The notes under the pieces were generated by a model. The model was not told the DNA's origin and ran no database searches. It saw only the letters and a program-made list of their open reading frames with translations. From contig NZ_AAWS01000031.1 of NCBI RefSeq assembly GCF_000169175.1, positions 1 through 64,000 on the forward strand: a stretch of 64,000 nt of DNA, given 5' to 3'. The DNA comes from Microscilla marina ATCC 23134. GTDB lineage: Bacteria > Bacteroidota > Bacteroidia > Cytophagales > Microscillaceae. Positions 17,215 to 26,206 of the stretch are shown in pieces. Position numbers and translations under genes: made by a program. Positions within the stretch are counted from its first letter, which is position 1; the number at the start of each line of letters is the position of its first letter.

Positions 17215-18111
17215 ATGTTAACTACCACTCCATTCAAAATTGAAGATGCTGCCGAAGGACAAATCGGGGGTATTATTAGTGGCATAGATGTCACTAAACT
17301 AACCCATGATGCGCCCGAGCTTGAAGAAATTCGCCAGGCGATTTATCGCAACAAGTTAATCGTAATTAAGGGGCAAAATATGGGTGATAACCCCGCCGAA
17401 TATGTAGAGTTTACCCGCAAACTAGGCACGCCTCAAGTCTATTTTCAGGAAAACTACCACCATCCTGATTTTCCCGAAGTTTTTGTGTCTTCTAATATCA
17501 ATAAAGAAGGAGAAAAAGTAGGCGTAGCAGGTACTGGTAAGTATTGGCACACCGACTGTCAGTTTGAGCAAAAACCATTGTCGTTTACTTCTATCACGCC
17601 GGTAGTGATTCCAAATACCGTGCGCGCCACTTATTATATAGACATGCACAAAGTGTATGAAAATCTGCCAGCCGACCTTAAGGCATTGGTCGAAGGGGCA
17701 ACAATGATTCATGGCGGTAACAACCGTTACAAAGTACAGCCTTGCGATATTGACAAGTCTATCCAGCAGTTGATTGATTACATGAACGAGATTGTGCCAC
17801 CAGTAGAGCACCCTGCTGTCATCGAGCACCCGGTTAATGGAGATAAAATCTTGTATATGAGCAGTGGCTTCACAATGAAGATTAAAGGGCTCACTTATGA
17901 AGAAAACGAAAAGGCTATGAAAGCTTTGTTTGATTTTATTGAGCAAGAAAAACACATTCATACCCACTCGTGGGATGCGGGCGATTTGATTATTTGGGAC
18001 AATCGTTATTTGTTACACATGTCTTCCAGCATTCCGGCTGGCGAAAAAAGCAAAAGTTACCGCATTGGTATCTATGACAATCATCCTTTTTATGTTGGAC
18101 TTGAAAAATAA
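17215..18111 (+). CDS. TauD-type Fe(II)/2-oxoglutarate oxygenase, ScoE/Rv0097-like (probable isonitrile-forming enzyme)
   Basis: A 298-residue member of the TauD/TfdA family. The iron ligands are H112-x-D114 (WHTD) and H268 (WDNRYLLH), with R283 placed to bind 2-oxoglutarate. Several blocks match what I recall of M. tuberculosis Rv0097 and ScoE rather than taurine dioxygenases: YHHPDFPEVFVSS near 81, ATYYIDM after the iron motif, and HPVNGDKILYMSSG in the second half. ScoE-type enzymes convert an N-carboxymethyl beta-amino acid to a beta-isocyano acid by oxidative decarboxylation. The assignment is an inference from these motifs and from the adjacent FcoT-type gene, which overlaps the stop codon by one base (TAATG). 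Confidence 0.87.
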   Translation: MLTTTPFKIEDAAEGQIGGIISGIDVTKLTHDAPELEEIRQAIYRNKLIVIKGQNMGDNPAEYVEFTRKLGTPQVYFQENYHHPDFPEVFVSSNINKEGEKVGVAGTGKYWHTDCQFEQKPLSFTSITPVVIPNTVRATYYIDMHKVYENLPADLKALVEGATMIHGGNNRYKVQPCDIDKSIQQLIDYMNEIVPPVEHPAVIEHPVNGDKILYMSSGFTMKIKGLTYEENEKAMKALFDFIEQEKHIHTHSWDAGDLIIWDNRYLLHMSSSIPAGEKSKSYRIGIYDNHPFYVGLEK

Positions 18112-18659
18112 TGATCCCAATGCAAAATTTAGAAATTACGAACATCAGGCAAAACAACTTGCGTACACGCATTGAAGACGGCTTTGTTGAAAAAGTGATG
18201 AAGCCCTATCGAGCCAATACTGCTTATTTACAATCGGCGGAGTTTGTGCAGCAACCAGGCCAAGGGCTGGCAGGACTGACAATGGAAGGGGTTTTCAACA
18301 TTCCTGAGTCTTGCTATATTGACGATACTGGGCACTTTAACGCTGTAGAATATAATATTTGCTACAACCAATTGGGGTATGTTTTTTTGGGGCATTGCAT
18401 CAAAAATGGACTAATCCCTGACTTGGCTTCCTATGATGAAGATACTTTTTTTGAGAAGCAATTGTCTAACATCTTAATTGTGAAGATTGCTTCTAACTAT
18501 AAAAAGCCCATCAACCCCAAGAAGTTTTATGGAACTTATGGGGTCAAATCTACCACCTATAAATCCAAGTGCATTTTCCTGAGTACTTATTGTAATTTTT
18601 ATGATGATAATGAAGGTAAATCGCAAGGGGAGGTAATGCTGGCGATTTTACACCCATAA
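18111..18659 (+). CDS. FcoT/ScoD-type thioesterase
   Basis: A 182-residue hot-dog-fold thioesterase of the FcoT type (Rv0098 in M. tuberculosis, ScoD in Streptomyces). The diagnostic block DTGHFNAVEYNICYNQLGY (residues 72-90, with H75, N77 and E80) and the second block KQLSNILIVKIA followed by KKPINPKKF are nearly the family consensus as I recall it. In isonitrile pathways this enzyme adds glycine to an ACP-bound 2-enoyl chain and releases the N-carboxymethyl beta-amino acid that the oxygenase then uses. The ATG at 18111 overlaps the oxygenase stop by one base, implying coupled translation; an ATG at 18120 is an alternative start. Confidence 0.87.
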   Translation: MIPMQNLEITNIRQNNLRTRIEDGFVEKVMKPYRANTAYLQSAEFVQQPGQGLAGLTMEGVFNIPESCYIDDTGHFNAVEYNICYNQLGYVFLGHCIKNGLIPDLASYDEDTFFEKQLSNILIVKIASNYKKPINPKKFYGTYGVKSTTYKSKCIFLSTYCNFYDDNEGKSQGEVMLAILHP

Positions 18660-18690
18660 GCGAACAAATTCCACAATTTATGGTAGTAAA

Positions 18691-18732
18691 AAGATTTCTT
18701 GACAGCTCAGGCACTGTCAGGAAGTCTTTTTA
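18691..18732 (+). terminator. Hairpin between thioesterase and megasynthase genes
   Basis: AAGATTTCTTGACAG and CTGTCAGGAAGTCTT pair with two mismatches around an 8-base loop and are followed by TTTTAATTT. It may end most transcripts of the three small genes, so the megasynthase may have its own promoter in the 138 bases that follow. Confidence 0.6.
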
Positions 18733-18870
18733 ATTTGTCGGTAATAACCATTGCTTGGTTTTTCTTTTCTGAGAAAACCAATCAGCGGAAAAATTGCATC
18801 CATACTACGAATTCAATTATTAGCCCTACATACACACCCTTTATAAAAAAAGCATATTCACATATCATTT

Positions 18871-21800
18871 ATGATAGTTTCAAATATTTTAGCTGAAATC
18901 CGCCAAGCTACTGAGGCAGACATTCGTCCATTGCTGACTGAATTTATCAGAGAGTCGCTGGTTGATTTTTTAGAATTAGACGACATAGAAGAGGTCATTC
19001 CAAGTCAATCCTTTGCTGACTTAGGCACTGATTCAATGCAAGCCACCGAGTTTAAGTTGTTTTTAGAAAAACAGTTGGACTGTAAACTCAAAACTACTGT
19101 GTTGCTTGACTACCCTACTACTGATCTATTGGTCGAGTTTTTGGCAACAGAGGTGTTAGAGGTGGAGCAAGAAACAGTGGCAACCGCAAGCGATGAAAAC
19201 CCCGATCAAGCCGATTTGCTGGCAATTGTAGCCTTGACTGGTACTTACCCTGGTGCAGATAATATAGAAGCACTTTGGGACAATGTAGTAAGCGGTAAGC
19301 GAATGGTATTTGAGGAGGTGCCAGGTGCCAACGGTTATGGTTATGGACGTATCAATTCTCCTAAAAGTGAGGATGTGCTTGAATTCTTAAAATTTAGTAA
19401 GAGAGAATACGCCCAGCTGAATCGTCAGGAAAAAATAGCTTATCAAACCATTACCAATGGGTTGAAAGGCGCAGGGATGGGGCTTAAAGATTTGACCGGA
19501 CGCACTACAGGAGTGTATATGGGGGTGTCGGACTACAGAGATGAAGACCAAGAGCATTTGCCTAGCGATGTTCCCTTGCCCAATAAGGTGGCGTTTCATC
19601 TAAACTTGCTCGGTCCTAGCCATGTCACCAATGCTTTTTGCTCAAGTGTATATGTAGCCTTGCACCAAGCCCTGGTAGCAATTGAGCGAGGCGAGTGTGA
19701 GCAAGCTTTGGTGGGAGGATTTAACACCATCGCCGAAAAAGAATTTAAACGATTAGCGAATCATGAGTTTTGCAAGTTTTTTCTGAGCAAAGACAATTGC
19801 GTTCGTAGTTTTGGCGATCATGCCACTGGATTTGCTCGCAGTGAAGGAGCGGGTATTTTATTGATTAAACCTTTGAAACAAGCCCTCAAAGACAAAAATG
19901 AAGTACATGCAGTCATAAGAGGGAGTGCGGTATATCACGGAGGGCGAGGTTTTAATTTTAATGCGCCCAATGCCCGTGGGATTAAAAAAGCCGTTTGGGA
20001 AAGCTTGAAAAAAGCGGGATTATCTGCTGATGATATAGATTATATAGAAGCCCACGGCATTGGCAACTCTATGGCTGATGTAGCCGAAATAGGTGCCATA
20101 GAAGATGCTTATGTGGCGGCAAGTGAAAAAAACGATAAAACCTGGCAAACTAGTAGTATTAAGCCTACGACTGGGCACCCTGAGTATGCCGCTGGGTTTG
20201 CTTCTTTGATTAAAGCGGTGCAAGCCATACGTCACCAAACTATTCCCGGTATTCCGGGGTTGGAAGCTGTCAATCCTGAAATTACTGAAGATTCCCGCTT
20301 GGTTTTACAGCGTGAACACAAGCCTTGGAAGCGTCAGGCAAGCCCAAGAAGAGTAGCCCTGTGCAGCTATGCTATAGGAGGGGTAAATGCCCAAATTATA
20401 TTAGAAGAGTATCGCCCCGATGCTTTGCCAAAAAGTGGCAAAAAAAGCACTAACAACTTAGCAATCAACAATGTATTGGCAAGTCAATCCTCTACGCCTA
20501 CTCAGGAAACATCTGCTCCAATGATAGATTTGGTAAAGGAAGTGTTGGACTTGGATATGAACAAGCTTGACTTACACCAACCCATTATGAACTATGGGTT
20601 TGACTCTATCAAAGTGATGCAGTTGGTGCGCCGTGCCAACGAAAAACTAGGCACCAAAATAAAGATGGGGCAAGTCATGCGGGTGAACACCTTCCAAGAG
20701 TTTTTGGAGCTGTATCAACCCAAGTTACAGCTTGACCAAGCACAACCTGTTGAGCAAACCCCTATCGTATTTACAGATTTGGTAAAAGAAATACTTGGCT
20801 TGGACGTACGCGAAATTGATCCCAACGATTCTATCCTGAGCTATGGGTTTGACTCTATCAAAGTGATGCAGTTGGTGCGCCGTGCCAACGAAAAACTAGG
20901 TACCCGAGTGAAAATGGGGCAGGTAATGCGGGTAAATACTTTTCAGGAGTTTTTGAGCTTATTTGAGCAAAATAGGGGTGTTCAAAATACGGTTGCCCAA
21001 GTAGCTCTTCCTGATCAATTGCCTGACTTGAGCCTGGAAGGAAAAACTTACCCTATTTCAGAAATGCAAAAAGGGATGTGGTTTATCCAAAAAATGGAGG
21101 CTGACTCTACCCGACTCAATGTGCCTATTTACTTTCATTGCCAAGAAAAGGTGGATACAGCTACTTTGTGGGCTGCTTTTGAAGCATTGCTAGAGAACAA
21201 TCCCATCTTACGCACCTCGTTTAGACTCAACAATGCTGGAGACATTACCCACACGATTCACCCCACCCGCGATTGCCTCAACTTAGAACTCATGACCCTG
21301 GAAGAAGGGCAAGACTTATTGACTTTGGGCAAGTCGTTGCTTCGACATCCTTTTGAGTTGGACAAACCTCCTTTGGTCAGGTTGTTTTTGATGACCAACC
21401 CCCACACCGGAGAACATCATGTGTTATTCATTGTCCACCACATTGTGATAGATGGTATGTCAGGGGTATGGCTCATGCAAGAATACTGGAAGGCATACTA
21501 CCAGATTAAAAAAGGGGACAAAGTAGACACCAGTAACCCCGATACTGCCTATTTTGATTTTGTGAAGTGGGAACAAAAATATGTAGAGAGTCAAGAGGGT
21601 TTACAAGATAGACAGTGGTGGGTAAACCAATTGCAAAATATGCCCAAAGGCATCAACCTACCCTATGATGAGGTAAAGCCTCACGAAGATGCCATAGGTT
21701 CGGGTTGTGAAAAGTTTTATATCCGGGGAACACAACTTGAGCAATTGAAACAACTGGCAGCTGATCGCCGAGTCAACTTCTCTACAATGTTGCTGGCTAT

Positions 21801-24800
21801 TTTTAAGGTATTTATCCATAAAATAAGCCAACAAGACAATCTAGCAGTGATTACCCCAGTACAAGGGCGTCCCTCAGAAAACTACGAGGACAGCATGGGC
21901 TGTTATATTAATATCATTGTAACCAATACCCAAGTAGCTCCCCATCAGCCGTTTCAAAACTACCTTGAGCAAGTGCGAGACAAATTTATTGATGGGCTAG
22001 ATTATTTGTTTTATCCTTTTGCCAAAGTGGTAGAAGGCCTAGGGCTTAACCTAAGCCGCCGGGTAGAAGAGGCCAGGCTTAACCCTTTGTCTATTTCTTA
22101 TACTTATCAAAATATATTTGATGGTTGGTTGGCTTTAGAAGATGAAATACAAAAAATTGAGCCCAATTATGACATCTTTCAGGAAGCAGGTGACAACTAT
22201 GGCTTGGAAGTATACGATTGGAGAGATCATTTACAGCTCAACTTCAAATACAAAAAGAGCCTTTTTTATGCAGCAACCATTCAACATCACTTACAGTATT
22301 TTGGACAATTGCTCAACGAAATTATTAGTCAGCCCGCGCAATTAATCGGGAAGTTTCCAGCATTGCCCACAAGGGTGAGAAATGTGGAGTACCCTGTGTT
22401 GCCTGATACCAGTGCCGATTATCCCAAGGATGAATGTATTCATAATTTGTTTAAAGCAAATGTGGAGAAAAATCCGGAGCAACTTGCCGTGGTTGGGGCA
22501 GATGGGCAACTCACCTACCAAGAACTAGATGCACTAAGTGGTCAATTAGCCCATCAATTGGTGACCGCAGGTGCTACTCCCGACTCCTTGGTAGGCGTAT
22601 GCTTACCCCGTTCGCTAGACATGATAGTGGCTGTCATGGGAATTATAAAGGCAGGAGCGGCTTATGTACCACTAGATGCCGCCCACCCAGACGAGCGTCT
22701 GAATTACATGCTGGAAAATGCAGACTTGAAGTTATTGGTGACTTGTAGCCACCTAGAGGAACGCCTGAAACAAGTAGCTGCTGTGCAGAATAGTCAGCTG
22801 TTTTTTACCGATCGTTTAGAAAAAGGTACGGGTACATCCGTTGAACATGCACATCAGGTAGTAGCTGCAGATGGTTTGGCATACATGATCTATACGTCTG
22901 GATCTACCGGAAAACCCAAAGGGGTAATGGTGACACACCAAGGAGTGATCAACCATAGTTTTTCTACCATTCGTCAATTTGGTTTTACCCCCGAAGATAG
23001 ACTTCTTCAGTTTGCCAGCATTAGTTTTGACGTATTTGCCGAAGATGTATTTCCTACATTGATTGCCGGAGCTACCTTGGTAATGATGGAGGACGAAAAA
23101 TTTATTGACCCGATGTATGTAAAGCAGACGATGCAACTACATAAGGTGACATTGGTAAACTTCCCCACAGCTTATTGGCATACGCTTTCCTCGATGAGTT
23201 TTCAGGATACCACCTTGCGCACCGTGTTGATTGGGGGAGAACAGGCTGAAATGGAGCATTATAAACAATGGCGGGAAAACAACCCTAATTTGCCGGTAAT
23301 GAATACCTACGGCCCCACCGAGACCACTATTTCGGTGGCGTATTATCCTATGACCGAAGCTACCACCAAGTTGCCCAACATTCCGATTGGACAACCTTAT
23401 CAAAATACTCAGTTGTATGTGTTGAACGAACAGCTTGAGCAATTGCCCGTGGGCGAAATAGGGGAGTTGTACATTGCCGGAGATGGAGTGACACGAGGCT
23501 ATTGGAAAAATGAGGCATTGACTCAAGAGAAATTTGTTGATAATCCGTTTAACCCTGGTACACGCTTGTACAAATCGGGCGACAAAGCCCAATGGAATGC
23601 TGAAGGACAGCTAGTGTGCTTGGGCAGGGTAGATCAGCAGGTAAAAATTAGAGGGTTTCGTGTTGAGTTGGGCGAAATAGAACAGGTGTTGAGTGCCCAC
23701 CCTTTAGTACTTCAGGCAGTAGTAGTAGCTCAAAAAATCAATCAAAACCAACAGCTAAAGGCATTTGTTACTTTCAAAGTGCAGGTAAAAGCGGAGGCGT
23801 TAAGTGTGCATCTCAAGGAGCGTTTGCCCGAATATATGATTCCGGCGAACTTTGAGTTGGTAGATAAGTTTCCGCTGACAGTCAATGGTAAAGTAGACCG
23901 AAAAAAGCTGAGTGAAACCAAAAATATTTTGGCAAATAGCGCTACTACTCAGGTAGCTTCAGAGGGCACACTTGACGAAGTAGCCCAAGAGCTTATAGCG
24001 CTATGGCAGAGTAAGTTAGGAGTGGCTCAGGTAGGAGTAGACGACAACTTTTTTGAAATAGGAGGACATTCGTTACTGGGGGTACAGTTGGTGCATTTAA
24101 TGAACCAACGTTGGAAGGGGAGCAACCTTCAAGTGCTTGATCTTATGAAAAACCCGACCATTCGCGGGGTAGTCCAAAAAATTAGGGAAAGTGGCGTGCT
24201 TGATACAACTACGGCAGCCCAAAAAAATAACCGAGGCAACAGCCCTTACTTGATTACTTTGCGCCCTAGTATTCCTACTTTTATAGTGCCCGGAATGCCT
24301 GGCTTGAGTGATAGCTACCTAGAGTTAGCCGAGAGTTTAGCGACCGATGGACCCGTATATGGTTTGCAAATGAAAGGCTTTGTTCAAGGAGAGGCTGCCC
24401 AAACGGTGCAAGAAATGGCATCCCATAATATTGAGTGTATTCGGCAAATTCACCCACAGGGTAAAATTAATTTGTATGCCCATAGTTATGGTGGTACTGT
24501 GCTGTATGAAATGCTCCGCCAACTGCAAGAGACCGCTTTAGAAGTCAACAACATTGTATTGATGGACTGTGGACTGTTACCCAGCCAGGAAGAAAAGAGT
24601 CAAGTGCCATTAAGCAAAGAGATGGTGAGCAGGTTTTGTAAGGTAATGCTAAGCAATGCTGGAATCAACGATTCAACTGTTTTGACCCAGGTAGATGCTA
24701 TATTAGAAAACAATCTATCAGAAAGCTGGAAGTCTAAAATGGTTGCCTTGTTTGTGCAGTTGAAAGTAGGAGGGGATGCGGCATTTTTAACCAAAATGTG

Positions 24801-25008
24801 GGAAGTGGTAGAAACCTCCTTAGCAGTAGATTATGCCTATGATGCCCCTAAATGGGACTATGTGATCAAATTTGTGATTGCAGAAGAAAGTGTAGCCTGG
24901 CTCGATGCAAATACTTGGGACGATTACTATAAGAATGTAGAGGTAATCAAGGCTCAAGGCGGGCACCACACAATGTTGAATAAAGAAAATTGCTTGAGTT
25001 GGTTGTAG
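18871..25008 (+). CDS. Hybrid PKS-NRPS megasynthase: ACP-KS-ACP-ACP-C-A-PCP-TE
   Basis: A 2045-residue modular enzyme. Domains in order: ACP1 (about 5-100, phosphopantetheine Ser55 in GTDSM); ketosynthase (about 115-540, active Cys257, His395 and His436 all present); tandem ACP2 and ACP3 (Ser579 and Ser662, both in YGFDSIKVM); condensation domain (about 720-1150, HHIVIDG at 856-862); adenylation domain (about 1190-1690, A3 YTSGSTGKPKG from 1341, A5 NTYGPTETT, A10 Lys1674); PCP (Ser1734 in GGHSLL); type I thioesterase (about 1805-2045, nucleophile Ser1872 in HSYGG, His near 2032). No acyltransferase, ketoreductase or reductase domain is seen. ACP1 could be the fused equivalent of the free ACP (ScoB/Rv0100) of isonitrile clusters. 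The pocket residues (D1387, V1388, E1391, N1430, L1453, G1455, T1479, I1487, S1488) suggest a basic or polar amino acid. TE release predicts an acid, lactam or macrocycle rather than the reduced ends of actinobacterial products. Confidence 0.92.
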   Translation: MIVSNILAEIRQATEADIRPLLTEFIRESLVDFLELDDIEEVIPSQSFADLGTDSMQATEFKLFLEKQLDCKLKTTVLLDYPTTDLLVEFLATEVLEVEQETVATASDENPDQADLLAIVALTGTYPGADNIEALWDNVVSGKRMVFEEVPGANGYGYGRINSPKSEDVLEFLKFSKREYAQLNRQEKIAYQTITNGLKGAGMGLKDLTGRTTGVYMGVSDYRDEDQEHLPSDVPLPNKVAFHLNLLGPSHVTNAFCSSVYVALHQALVAIERGECEQALVGGFNTIAEKEFKRLANHEFCKFFLSKDNCVRSFGDHATGFARSEGAGILLIKPLKQALKDKNEVHAVIRGSAVYHGGRGFNFNAPNARGIKKAVWESLKKAGLSADDIDYIEAHGIGNSMADVAEIGAIEDAYVAASEKNDKTWQTSSIKPTTGHPEYAAGFASLIKAVQAIRHQTIPGIPGLEAVNPEITEDSRLVLQREHKPWKRQASPRRVALCSYAIGGVNAQIILEEYRPDALPKSGKKSTNNLAINNVLASQSSTPTQETSAPMIDLVKEVLDLDMNKLDLHQPIMNYGFDSIKVMQLVRRANEKLGTKIKMGQVMRVNTFQEFLELYQPKLQLDQAQPVEQTPIVFTDLVKEILGLDVREIDPNDSILSYGFDSIKVMQLVRRANEKLGTRVKMGQVMRVNTFQEFLSLFEQNRGVQNTVAQVALPDQLPDLSLEGKTYPISEMQKGMWFIQKMEADSTRLNVPIYFHCQEKVDTATLWAAFEALLENNPILRTSFRLNNAGDITHTIHPTRDCLNLELMTLEEGQDLLTLGKSLLRHPFELDKPPLVRLFLMTNPHTGEHHVLFIVHHIVIDGMSGVWLMQEYWKAYYQIKKGDKVDTSNPDTAYFDFVKWEQKYVESQEGLQDRQWWVNQLQNMPKGINLPYDEVKPHEDAIGSGCEKFYIRGTQLEQLKQLAADRRVNFSTMLLAIFKVFIHKISQQDNLAVITPVQGRPSENYEDSMGCYINIIVTNTQVAPHQPFQNYLEQVRDKFIDGLDYLFYPFAKVVEGLGLNLSRRVEEARLNPLSISYTYQNIFDGWLALEDEIQKIEPNYDIFQEAGDNYGLEVYDWRDHLQLNFKYKKSLFYAATIQHHLQYFGQLLNEIISQPAQLIGKFPALPTRVRNVEYPVLPDTSADYPKDECIHNLFKANVEKNPEQLAVVGADGQLTYQELDALSGQLAHQLVTAGATPDSLVGVCLPRSLDMIVAVMGIIKAGAAYVPLDAAHPDERLNYMLENADLKLLVTCSHLEERLKQVAAVQNSQLFFTDRLEKGTGTSVEHAHQVVAADGLAYMIYTSGSTGKPKGVMVTHQGVINHSFSTIRQFGFTPEDRLLQFASISFDVFAEDVFPTLIAGATLVMMEDEKFIDPMYVKQTMQLHKVTLVNFPTAYWHTLSSMSFQDTTLRTVLIGGEQAEMEHYKQWRENNPNLPVMNTYGPTETTISVAYYPMTEATTKLPNIPIGQPYQNTQLYVLNEQLEQLPVGEIGELYIAGDGVTRGYWKNEALTQEKFVDNPFNPGTRLYKSGDKAQWNAEGQLVCLGRVDQQVKIRGFRVELGEIEQVLSAHPLVLQAVVVAQKINQNQQLKAFVTFKVQVKAEALSVHLKERLPEYMIPANFELVDKFPLTVNGKVDRKKLSETKNILANSATTQVASEGTLDEVAQELIALWQSKLGVAQVGVDDNFFEIGGHSLLGVQLVHLMNQRWKGSNLQVLDLMKNPTIRGVVQKIRESGVLDTTTAAQKNNRGNSPYLITLRPSIPTFIVPGMPGLSDSYLELAESLATDGPVYGLQMKGFVQGEAAQTVQEMASHNIECIRQIHPQGKINLYAHSYGGTVLYEMLRQLQETALEVNNIVLMDCGLLPSQEEKSQVPLSKEMVSRFCKVMLSNAGINDSTVLTQVDAILENNLSESWKSKMVALFVQLKVGGDAAFLTKMWEVVETSLAVDYAYDAPKWDYVIKFVIAEESVAWLDANTWDDYYKNVEVIKAQGGHHTMLNKENCLSWL
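20593..20900 (+). repeat. 59-bp identical duplication in tandem ACP domains
   Basis: 20593-20651 and 20842-20900 are identical over 59 bases, covering the phosphopantetheine site and helix 2 of ACP2 and ACP3. Surrounding parts of the two ACPs differ, so this is a recent duplication or gene conversion. Confidence 0.85.
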
Positions 25009-25101
25009 TCGTTAGAGCAACGCCTCAACTGTAAGAAGTGATTTCAGGGTGTTACGCTTTGTGGGTAGCACCTTTTTTATACTTATGTGTATCAAAGAAA
25101 A

Positions 25102-25137
25102 AGGCTGGCTTCCTGAATGAAGAGCCAGCCTCTTAAA
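25102..25137. terminator. Bidirectional hairpin terminator
   Basis: AGGCTGGCT and AGCCAGCCT form a perfect 9-bp stem, with A-rich DNA on both flanks reading as T-runs for the minus-strand gene. It separates the convergent megasynthase and peroxiredoxin genes. Confidence 0.8.
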
Positions 25138-25168
25138 AAAAACTTGGGTTACAATGTTACACCATCGC

Positions 25169-25804
25169 CTACTTGTTAGGCTGCGGCGTAGTGCGCAAAT
25201 AAGACTTGATGACTGTGTGCCCTTTCGGGAATCGTTCTGGAATATCTTCAGTTGCAATAGCAGGCGATACCACCACATCTTCGCCGTCTCGCCAGTTGGC
25301 AGGAGTTGCCACGCTGTGGTTGGCAGTCAACTGTAGCGAATCTATCACTCGGATAATCTCGTCGAAATTTCTTCCTGTAGACGCCGGATAAGTCAATGTA
25401 AGTTTTATCTTTTTGTCTGGACCAATGATAAAAACCGACCTTACCGTCAAGTTGGTCAAAGCATTGGGGTGCAACATGTCATACATCGTAGCAATACTCT
25501 TGTCAGGGTCAGCCACTATCGGATAGTCGACATTGGTATTTTGGGTTTCGTTGATGTCATTAATCCAGCTTTTGTGCGAGTCCAGCGGGTCAACACTCAA
25601 CGCTAGAGTTTTTACGTTGCGTGCCTCAAACTTATCGCGGTATTTGGCCACCGTGCCTAGCTCGGTAGTACATACTGGAGTAAAATCGGCGGGGTGCGAG
25701 AAAAACACCACCCAGTTATCCCCCATCCATTCATGAAAATTAATTTCTCCTTCTGTAGTCTGCGCCGTAAAGTTGGGCGCTTCGTCACCTAATCTAAGTG
25801 CCAT
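25169..25804 (-). CDS. 1-Cys peroxiredoxin (Prx6 type)
   Basis: A 211-residue peroxiredoxin. The peroxidatic Cys45 is in FTPVCTTE, the catalytic Thr in HPADFTPVC, and the supporting Arg in NLTVRSVFIIGPD. The long C-terminal part (NWRDGEDVVVSPAI and the RFPKG end) is typical of the Prx6/AhpC-like 1-Cys group, with no second conserved resolving Cys. It reduces hydrogen peroxide and organic peroxides in the cytoplasm; the reductant is unknown. The length is normal. It is convergent with the biosynthetic cluster and probably unrelated to it. Confidence 0.93.
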   Translation of the reverse strand: MALRLGDEAPNFTAQTTEGEINFHEWMGDNWVVFFSHPADFTPVCTTELGTVAKYRDKFEARNVKTLALSVDPLDSHKSWINDINETQNTNVDYPIVADPDKSIATMYDMLHPNALTNLTVRSVFIIGPDKKIKLTLTYPASTGRNFDEIIRVIDSLQLTANHSVATPANWRDGEDVVVSPAIATEDIPERFPKGHTVIKSYLRTTPQPNK

Positions 25805-26206
25805 AGTTATTATTTAATAAAGTGTTATAATTTGATTGTTTCAATAGTAATACAACATTAGCTTTAGCTTACAGTTGCAGGCGATGCGTTGAATAGTCAA
25901 CAACTTACTTTTACCTTTTGCACCAATACTACATTGATGCTCTCCGCTAATGGCTTACTACTTATTATCTACAAATATAAACACCTCATATTAGCATCCA
26001 ACCGAAACCTTAAAAACCTTCGAAGTGACAATATGGAAGCGTAAAAAATCTGTTGTATGACAATAAGTCTTGCTTTTGAGTGCGTTAAAATTTATTTGCA
26101 GACAAAATGGCGTGAAAAACGTTTTTTTTGGCATTGGTATTCAGTTTGATCCATGGCTAACCGATTTTGATTTAGAAATTTTTACGCAACAATATTTTAA
26201 AACTTA
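25805..26206. other. Intergenic region upstream of the peroxiredoxin gene
   Basis: About 400 bases with no convincing ORF. It must hold the peroxiredoxin promoter, read leftwards, and perhaps the original hsp20 promoter. No clear -7/-33 pair, CIRCE-type repeat or RNA gene is visible. Confidence 0.4.

Noticed and set aside
18699-18896. 65-codon open frame before the megasynthase
   Set aside because: It starts in the terminator-like hairpin, overlaps the megasynthase start and has no recognisable feature; taken as chance.
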